Positions 58,456-64,000 of a stretch of DNA of 64,000 bases are shown one piece after another. Position 1 is the stretch's first letter, and every line of letters starts with the position of its first letter. Made by a program: the position numbers and the translations under genes. The notes beneath the pieces were generated by a model that was given only the letters and a program-made list of their open reading frames with translations, was not told the origin of the DNA and did not search any database. The DNA is from CALBPI01 sp963922335. GTDB lineage: Bacteria; Pseudomonadota; Gammaproteobacteria; Steroidobacterales; Woeseiaceae. The stretch spans positions 1-64,000 of the forward strand of contig CAWUIB010000011.1 in NCBI GenBank assembly GCA_963922335.1. Reading direction: 5' to 3'.

Positions 58456-58988
58456 TGGAGGAAAGCATCCTCAGGCAGGGTGTCGCAGCTGTCAGTCTCT
58501 TCTGGTTGGTTGTTGCGATCAGAAATCCAGCATTGTTCAAATACGGAGCAATAGCACAGCGTGAGATTGATGGTTGCGTTTTGACGCAGCTCTACAGACA
58601 GCTCCGGATCGTTGATCTGGATGATTCGAATTTCCTGATCGGGGGAGAGCACGCGAGTCGAGACATGCGATTGGATAAATCCTCGCTCAGGAAGGCGAAA
58701 ATCGTTTTCTAACCACTGTTGCCACGTTCGGTAGCGAGTACCATTCGCCTCAAGTACGGCATACCGAATCAGAGCTGGACCAGTGCCGCGATTGCTCACC
58801 GCGTAGCTGAGCTCGGAGCCGGTGAACGAGCGATAAAATTCTACGTGCGGCCAGGTAGCTGCGCGCGCCGAAGCGCGGTCGATCGAGGCGGAGTACACAG
58901 CAACGATCACCGCGGCAACACTCGCCACCATAGCTGACGCAGCGACGACCATCTCGCTGCTCGCAAACCAGCGCTTCCGTATTCCCAC
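58452..58988 (-). CDS. Membrane-anchored protein of unknown function
   Basis: GTG 58988 with ggaga upstream; 178 residues. One membrane helix near residues 13-33 (VVAASAMVASVAAVIVAVY) is followed by a beta-rich domain (WPHVEFYRSFTGSELSYAVSNRGTGPALIRYAVLE, IRIIQINDPELS) with three Cys near the end (CYCSVFEQC). The layout N-anchor plus small beta domain is frequent in Proteobacteria. Its stop overlaps the start of the next gene, so both are translated together. Confidence 0.6.
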   Translation of the reverse strand: MGIRKRWFASSEMVVAASAMVASVAAVIVAVYSASIDRASARAATWPHVEFYRSFTGSELSYAVSNRGTGPALIRYAVLEANGTRYRTWQQWLENDFRLPERGFIQSHVSTRVLSPDQEIRIIQINDPELSVELRQNATINLTLCYCSVFEQCWISDRNNQPEETDSCDTLPEDAFLQ

Positions 58989-59132
58989 CTTTTGGTCTCC
59001 GTCTACCCCCTGTGCTCAGCGTAGCGCCAAGCCGACGGAGTGACCAGAAAAATGTTCAGTGTTCCGGTCCTCGCTGCGATATGCGCTCCCACTTCGGGTA
59101 TTCTCAACGTCACGCAACAGGAGCATTCCGCG

Positions 59133-60968
59133 ATGAAACGACTGTTCAAATGGCTTGGTGTCGGCGTGCTGATCGTATTGCTTGGCGCAGGCGCGTTGTT
59201 CGTCAATGTCTGGTATTTCAAGCCCGTCAGCATCGACTTGTTCTACACGAGAGTGTTCTTGCAGTTTGGCCTTCGAGACCCGGAGCTGCTCACCTCCATT
59301 GGCTTGTTCGAGCAATTCGGAATTCGTGGTCACAACGCGAAGTTGGCGGATGCGTCTCCGGAAGCGGATCGTGAGCTTATCGAATGGTGGCGCGATCAGT
59401 ATGAGGTCTTCCAGCGTTACGATCGCGATGACTATGAAGGCCAGGATCTGCTGTCCTACGACATTTTCGATTATTTCGCGAGGAGCACCCTCGAAGGTGC
59501 GGATCGATGGCGACTCTACAGTCTGCCGGTCAATCAATTGTTCGGCGTGCAGAGTGGCGTGCCGGATTTGTTGATCCAGCAGCACGTTATCGAGGACGAA
59601 AAAGGCGCAGAGCATTACATCGCACGACTCAACGCATTCGATACAAAATTCGCACAGGTGACCGCCTCGCTGGCCGAGCGCAGGGATGCCGGTATTCACC
59701 CACCGTCGTTCGCCGTGACCAAAGTCATTGATCAGCTCGACAAGTTTCTTGCCCCGGCGCCGAGCGAACACCCGTTGGTGACGAGCTTTGATGAACGCAT
59801 GGCGAAGATCGACGCCTCTGAGATTTCTGAGGCGCGGCGCACCGAGTTGCGAGCATCGGTCGTTGAAGCGGTAGAGACTGTTGTTTATCCAACCTACAGA
59901 AGCTTGCAGTCATATCTCGGTGACCTTTCCGGCGTGGCAACAAACAACCATGGGGTCTGGCATCTTCCGGACGGCGACGCCTACTACCAGTTTGCGATTC
60001 GAGAGAATACGACGACCGATCTGACGGCGGATGAAATTCATCGATATGGACTCAGCGAGGTTGCACGAGTGGGTGCTCAGATGGATGCGATCCTTCGTGA
60101 TCAAGGACTGACGGAAGGGACGCTCGGTGAGCGCGTACGTCAAATCGCACAGCGTGACGATCAGCTTTATCCAGACACGGATGAAGGGCGCGCTCAGATC
60201 ATCGCGGACTACCAGGCGATCATTGATGAGATCGACCCAGCAATGGACGAGTACTTCAATCTACGCCCGGAAGTCGGAGTCGAAGTTAAGCGCGTGCCGA
60301 AGTTCTCTGAAGACACGGCGCCCTTGGCCTATTACCAGCCGCCGTCCTTAGGAGGTTCTCGGCCTGGCGCGTTCTTTATCAATCTTCGTGACGTGAAGGA
60401 TAATCCGCGTTTCCCTATGCGAAACCTTGCCTACCACGAGGCGATTCCCGGTCACCATTTTCAAATCTCGATTGCGCAGGAACTCGAAGGTCTGCCGATA
60501 TTTCGGCGTCTGGTTCCATTCGTTGCGTACGTTGAAGGGTGGGGACTTTATTCCGAGCAGCTGGCCTGGGAGATTGGCTTTACCTCCGACCCGCTGGACA
60601 ACCTTGGGCGACTGCAGGCAGAGATGTGGCGAGCTGTGCGACTGGTCGTCGATACCGGCATGCATGCCAAGCGCTGGACTCGCGAGGAAGCCATCGAGTA
60701 CATGTTAGAGCACACGGGCATTTCAGAGGCTGACGTGGTCGCGGAGATCGAACGCTATCTGGTTTTGCCTGGACAGGCTTTGGGCTACAAAATCGGTATG
60801 CGAAAAATTCTCGAGCTTCGCTCAGATGCCATCGAAGCGCTCGGCGATGACTTCGATCTTCGGGAGTTTCACGACCAGGTTTTGGGCTACGGATCGCTGC
60901 CGTTGCCTATTCTCGAACGGGTTATCGAAGAGTGGGTCGTCAGTAAACAATCGAGAGTTGGATCGTAA
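59133..60968 (+). CDS. DUF885-family (M32-like) zinc peptidase, membrane-anchored
   Basis: ATG 59133 follows caggag; 611 residues. Residues 5-28 (FKWLGVGVLIVLLGAGALFV) form an anchor or signal. The DUF885 core shows LAYHEAIPGHHFQISIAQE (HExxxxH) and VAYVEGWGLYSEQLAWE with the third ligand, followed by MWRAVRLVVDTGMHAKRWTREEAI and LPGQALGYKIGMRKILELR. DUF885 proteins are predicted metallopeptidases of the envelope. The length is usual for the family. Confidence 0.88.
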   Translation: MKRLFKWLGVGVLIVLLGAGALFVNVWYFKPVSIDLFYTRVFLQFGLRDPELLTSIGLFEQFGIRGHNAKLADASPEADRELIEWWRDQYEVFQRYDRDDYEGQDLLSYDIFDYFARSTLEGADRWRLYSLPVNQLFGVQSGVPDLLIQQHVIEDEKGAEHYIARLNAFDTKFAQVTASLAERRDAGIHPPSFAVTKVIDQLDKFLAPAPSEHPLVTSFDERMAKIDASEISEARRTELRASVVEAVETVVYPTYRSLQSYLGDLSGVATNNHGVWHLPDGDAYYQFAIRENTTTDLTADEIHRYGLSEVARVGAQMDAILRDQGLTEGTLGERVRQIAQRDDQLYPDTDEGRAQIIADYQAIIDEIDPAMDEYFNLRPEVGVEVKRVPKFSEDTAPLAYYQPPSLGGSRPGAFFINLRDVKDNPRFPMRNLAYHEAIPGHHFQISIAQELEGLPIFRRLVPFVAYVEGWGLYSEQLAWEIGFTSDPLDNLGRLQAEMWRAVRLVVDTGMHAKRWTREEAIEYMLEHTGISEADVVAEIERYLVLPGQALGYKIGMRKILELRSDAIEALGDDFDLREFHDQVLGYGSLPLPILERVIEEWVVSKQSRVGS

Positions 60969-60987
60969 TTGAACCTTGGGGTGACGC

Positions 60988-61416
60988 ATGAGGCTTTTGG
61001 TTTTCGTTGCGGTGATGATTTTGTCCGGTTGTCGATCTTTCGGCGGTGCTGGATCGGTCAATGCCTCGGACGCCGTCGGTGATGACGGAGTTGGTGGGGG
61101 GCTGGCAGGTAGCGAGCAGCCGCTGCTCGTTCAGAAGGAGTTGAAGCGCGCCAGGGCAGACGAGATTTACAACTTCGTGAAGGATCGTGTCGAGGCGGAA
61201 GATCCGGTAGTGACCGGTTTGGACTTGCAGTGTTTGAACTACATCGGGTTTTGGGACCGAGAAGCGTTCCTGCCGGAATTCGACACGGCGTGTAGCTACA
61301 TCGCGGTCTTCCAGTGCGAGCCCCATATCGCCGTCGGCGATGGAATCTGTATCGGCGAGTACTCCGACAGCGAGGCACTGGTACTTATTCAGCGTGTGAA
61401 ATTGAAGGGCACCTGA
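60988..61416 (+). CDS. Putative lipoprotein
   Basis: ATG 60988 follows ggggtga; 142 residues. Signal MRLLVFVAVMILSGC with lipobox. A Gly/Val-rich linker (GDDGVGGGLAGSE) precedes a helix and a Cys-rich C-terminal part with five Cys (QCLNYIGFW, ACSYIAVFQCEPH, GICIGEYS), probably disulphide-bonded. Its stop overlaps the ATG of the next gene (TGATG). No family known. Confidence 0.6.
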   Translation: MRLLVFVAVMILSGCRSFGGAGSVNASDAVGDDGVGGGLAGSEQPLLVQKELKRARADEIYNFVKDRVEAEDPVVTGLDLQCLNYIGFWDREAFLPEFDTACSYIAVFQCEPHIAVGDGICIGEYSDSEALVLIQRVKLKGT

Positions 61417-61841
61417 TGCGGACACCTACCAACACAGATCTCCCAGCGATCGCCAGCTTGCTGTCGAAAAGCGGTCTGCCAATCGACGATTTGGATGATC
61501 AGGATCTATCGCTTTTCCGAATTGTCGGTGATCCAGACGCGCTGGTTGCAGTTGCTGGTCTCGAGCGCCAGGGTGACCTTGCGCTTATTCGGTCTGTAGC
61601 GACCGCGACGAGTGTGCGTGGGCAAGGCATAGCGAAAGCACTCGTTGCGGATCTTGAAGCACTCGCCATCGAAAAAGGCATAGACGTAATCTATCTGTTG
61701 ACCGAAACCGCCGAGAGATTCTTCGCGCATCTCGGCTACATCGAACAAGACAGAACACGTGTTCCACCTTCTATCCAACGCTCACGCCAGTTTTCTTCAA
61801 TCTGTCCGGACAGCGCTACTGTGATGTGCAAATCGCTTTGA
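61416..61841 (+). CDS. GNAT acetyltransferase, ArsN2-like
   Basis: ATG 61416 overlaps the stop of the lipoprotein gene; 141 residues. The opening NTDLPAIASLLSKSGLPIDDL, motif A with TSVRGQGIAKALVADLEALA, IYLLTETAERFFAHLGY and the tail SRQFSSICPDSATVMC match ArsN2-type acetyltransferases as I know them. These usually sit in arsenic operons, but no ars gene lies nearby here. A general acetyltransferase is also possible. Confidence 0.75.
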   Translation: MRTPTNTDLPAIASLLSKSGLPIDDLDDQDLSLFRIVGDPDALVAVAGLERQGDLALIRSVATATSVRGQGIAKALVADLEALAIEKGIDVIYLLTETAERFFAHLGYIEQDRTRVPPSIQRSRQFSSICPDSATVMCKSL

Positions 61842-61855
61842 CGCGGTGATCCGCA

Positions 61856-62842
61856 CTAGAGAAGCGTTTTGATTGCCCCAAGCGGTAGTGTCCGTAACGC
61901 GTCGGTCGCAGCGGAGTCTTTACCCACGACGTGAAAGCTCATTACGGCGTGCTCGGACAACACGATGACACCACGCGTGCTGTACTCACCACTGAACCCT
62001 TGTTCCGGAGCCTCCAGGTAGGCCTTGAAGCCACCGAGGTCGACGTCCCGGTTCTCAGGCAGTGGCACCGTCGCCACGCACTGTTGACCTACGAGGACGC
62101 TTAGATAGATGAACGCTCCCTCGGATAGCAGCTCGCCGATATCCAGGCATCGTGGTTGCGTGCTAACGGGATCGAGTGAAAGCTCCGGCGCGGAGAAGTG
62201 ATCGGACATCACCGTTTGCAGTTGTGTCTTGAACTGCTCAGCTTCGCGCACCAGCTGTGCTTCCGTTGACCCTCTGTTCGTCGCATCCGGCGGGCTAGTC
62301 GAAGCATCGATAAACGTCTTGAGCGCCATACCATCGACCAGCGATAGCGGGGTATCCGGCGCGCCGGTTGGGTCAGCAATCCGGACGAAAATCACGCCGG
62401 CGGGGGAGGCATCGACGATGAGCATGGGTGGCATTCCCTGCGTGCTCGGTAGAACAAACACGGCTCTACCCTGTACTGTGCGCCGCTCTACGGACTGCCC
62501 CGGGGGTGGCCCGCCTGCCACTCGGGCAACGAACTGCGGATCGGTATAGACCATGACGGGAGTGGGTAAGCCAGGGGTGTCGTAGGTTCTTGCGCAGGCG
62601 ATCGGGGCGCCCATGAAGCCAGCGTCACCTGTGCTATTGGGTGAATCAACTGCCGAGAAAGCGCCGAGTTGATCCGCAAGCAAACCGCAGGCGGTCGACG
62701 AGTCTCGGGCCTCCGCGGGACTGTTGTCCAACAGGTCAGACACGCTTGAGGCGAGCGTCACATCGGCTGCGGGTAACGCTACCGGAATGGTGGCAGCGAT
62801 CAGGGCTGCAGTTATTGTCGGCAGCAACACGCGTCTCATCAT
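61856..62842 (-). CDS. Exported protein of unknown function
   Basis: 328 residues; agga lies about 8 bases before ATG 62842. Signal peptide to about residue 25 (IPVALPAADVT). The body is beta-rich with scattered Cys (STACGLL, IACARTYD, QPRCLDIGE, GQQCVATVPL). Motifs such as PPMLIVDASPAGVIFVRIAD do not point to a family. It starts 9 bases after the OmpA-family gene stop, so the two form an operon. Confidence 0.6.
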   Translation of the reverse strand: MMRRVLLPTITAALIAATIPVALPAADVTLASSVSDLLDNSPAEARDSSTACGLLADQLGAFSAVDSPNSTGDAGFMGAPIACARTYDTPGLPTPVMVYTDPQFVARVAGGPPPGQSVERRTVQGRAVFVLPSTQGMPPMLIVDASPAGVIFVRIADPTGAPDTPLSLVDGMALKTFIDASTSPPDATNRGSTEAQLVREAEQFKTQLQTVMSDHFSAPELSLDPVSTQPRCLDIGELLSEGAFIYLSVLVGQQCVATVPLPENRDVDLGGFKAYLEAPEQGFSGEYSTRGVIVLSEHAVMSFHVVGKDSAATDALRTLPLGAIKTLL

Positions 62843-62851
62843 CGAACAGTC

Positions 62852-64000
62852 CTACAACCGCACCAACTCGACGCGACGGTTTTGTTGACGACCCTCAGGC
62901 GTGCCATTGTCCCCAACGGGCTTGTCGGGTCCGAAACCCGCGGACTCCAGACGCTCGCCGTCGATTCCGTAGGCTGAGATCAGGTGTTCGCGTACCGCTT
63001 TCGCACGGGCTGTGCTCAACGCCTTATTGGTCGCGGCACTCCCGGTCGTATCCGTGTGCCCTTCGATACGTAGGCGCAGATCGCCGTAACGGTCCATCGT
63101 GCGAGCGATCTCTTTTAGCGTCGGCGTCGATTCTGGGCGAATCGATGCGCTCCCGGTAGCAAACAGAATCCCCTGTGTCGCGAAACGACCATCGGCCATC
63201 AAGCGGTCATAGAGAATTTCCCGTCCCCCGGAAGCAATACGAATGTTGTCGAGGTATACAGGCTTCTCCTGGTCCACTTCACCGACCACGTAGACATGCA
63301 GCTGGTTGCTTCGTTGTAAGTCAGCGTTGGGAACATTGACCACGCGCGTTTCGTCAAGATACATCTTTACGTACTTGCCGTCGGCCATAATCCGGATTGG
63401 CGTGATCTGTTCCATCGTGCGAGTCTGGCGCGCATGGCTGACACCACCGCTGCCACCGCGGATACCGGTTTGGAAGTAGTCCGACACCGTAAAGAACGCG
63501 CTGCTGTAATTCTTCGCGCGACTCTGGAAACAGGTGAAGGGGCTGTTGCTGTCGTCGAGAGATCCCGTTGCCAAACAGAGGCTGTGCCAATAGTGCGGCG
63601 CGTACATATCGAACTCGACGGTGAAGCGCGTGGGTAGTTCTTCGCCAAGATCGATCGTGAAGCCCGAGTCACTGGTGATACGCATTAGCTGGCTGCCCTG
63701 CCACTCGACGGTTTCCATATTGCCGCTGACAAATCCGATGCGTCTCGGTACATCCCCAACGTACTCGTTCTCGAAATCCTCGATGAACAGAGGCCGATCC
63801 CCCGGGACGAAGTCATAGTTGGCCCAGACGCTGTCAGACCCCGGTGTCGCGGGTGCAGCATCAGCGGCAGGTCGGCCGGCGTTGGCAACGGCCTCGGCCT
63901 GCTCGTCTTCCGGCAGTGCCTCGCCATTTTCGTCAGTGACGACGACATCTCGTCCTTCGTCTTTCGCCTGTTGAATACAGTCGAGATCGGTGACTGCGCA
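62852..64000 (-). CDS. OmpA-family outer-membrane/peptidoglycan-binding protein, 5' end cut by window end
   Basis: The frame stays open from 62852 to the last base of the window; at least 382 residues are visible and no start is included. The ATG at 63718 is internal. In the visible part a segment CAVTDLDCIQQAKDEGRDVV and VTDENGE opens the chain, followed by an Ala/Glu/Pro-rich linker (about 63860-63950). A beta-sandwich domain (about 62852+520 onwards) includes FTVEFDMYAPHYWHSL and KMYLDETRVV. The C-terminal OmpA domain has LFATGSASIRPESTPTL, IEGHTDTTGSAATN and NRRVELVRL, which bind meso-diaminopimelate in peptidoglycan. Confidence 0.85.
   Translation of the reverse strand, partial: CAVTDLDCIQQAKDEGRDVVVTDENGEALPEDEQAEAVANAGRPAADAAPATPGSDSVWANYDFVPGDRPLFIEDFENEYVGDVPRRIGFVSGNMETVEWQGSQLMRITSDSGFTIDLGEELPTRFTVEFDMYAPHYWHSLCLATGSLDDSNSPFTCFQSRAKNYSSAFFTVSDYFQTGIRGGSGGVSHARQTRTMEQITPIRIMADGKYVKMYLDETRVVNVPNADLQRSNQLHVYVVGEVDQEKPVYLDNIRIASGGREILYDRLMADGRFATQGILFATGSASIRPESTPTLKEIARTMDRYGDLRLRIEGHTDTTGSAATNKALSTARAKAVREHLISAYGIDGERLESAGFGPDKPVGDNGTPEGRQQNRRVELVRL

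Noticed and set aside
1..64000. tRNA, rRNA, CRISPR arrays, insertion sequences, prophage or attachment sites
   Set aside because: No cloverleaf, repeat-spacer series, transposase or integrase motif, or terminal inverted repeat was recognised by eye.

Overview
The window reads as chromosomal DNA of an environmental, probably marine or soil, heterotrophic gammaproteobacterium. The evidence is indirect: moderately GC-rich sequence, strong Shine-Dalgarno sites with frequent ATGA/GTGA stop-start overlaps, many exported lipoproteins, two GlyGly-CTERM (rhombosortase-type) proteins, an ExeM-type nuclease and transmembrane TolB/TPR proteins. No rRNA, tRNA, CRISPR array, insertion sequence or phage gene was seen. 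The genome is densely packed: no stretch over 300 bases lacks a gene, and the longest gaps (about 130-200 bases) are divergent promoter regions.

The most striking part is a catabolic gene set in two blocks, 1.6-18.3 kb and 34.3-40.3 kb. It holds three Rieske oxygenase alpha subunits, one Rieske ferredoxin, an acyl-CoA ligase between two ABM-fold proteins, a CoA-transferase, a MaoC hydratase, a GST-like protein, two SDR dehydrogenases, a TPP-dependent 2-oxoacid dehydrogenase-type complex (E1 alpha, E1 beta, E2), an acyl-CoA dehydrogenase, a thiolase, a cysteine-less HMG-CoA-synthase-like protein fused to a DUF35 domain, and a PECR-type enoyl-CoA reductase. A TetR regulator (4196-4834) lies inside the first block. 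Five copies of one palindrome (core AAACAGTC-N2-GACTGTTT) sit upstream of five promoters in both blocks, each followed by a -10-like hexamer about 37-40 bases from its left edge. At least two copies appear to serve divergent promoters. I infer a single TetR regulon for oxygenative, CoA-dependent breakdown of an unidentified ring-containing or branched acid.

A second unit lies at 41.2-44.8 kb. A probable methanethiol S-methyltransferase (MddA) is translationally coupled to a 41-residue membrane peptide. Divergent to it is a CadC-like winged-helix/TM/TPR regulator, and between them are five direct repeats at exact 11-bp spacing, the pattern expected for OmpR-type DNA-binding domains.

The rest is envelope, export and housekeeping-accessory content. 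At 11.8-14.1 kb there are a GlyGly-CTERM protein, two paralogous lipoproteins and a DUF3667 protein. At 18.3-28 kb there are a heme-motif/Reeler-like protein with a Vgb-like propeller, a TolB-TPR protein, an MFS exporter, a CBS protein and an ECF sigma/anti-sigma operon. At 28.1-34.2 kb there are a metzincin-type secreted protease, a lipoprotein oligopeptidase B, an EVE protein and a tandem fasciclin protein. At 44.5-64 kb there are DUF418 and acyltransferase-3 membrane proteins, an ExeM nuclease, a DUF4139 protein, an M48 peptidase operon, a LytTR regulator, several lipoproteins, a DUF885 peptidase, an ArsN2-like acetyltransferase, and an OmpA-family protein cut by the window end. The first gene is cut by the window start.
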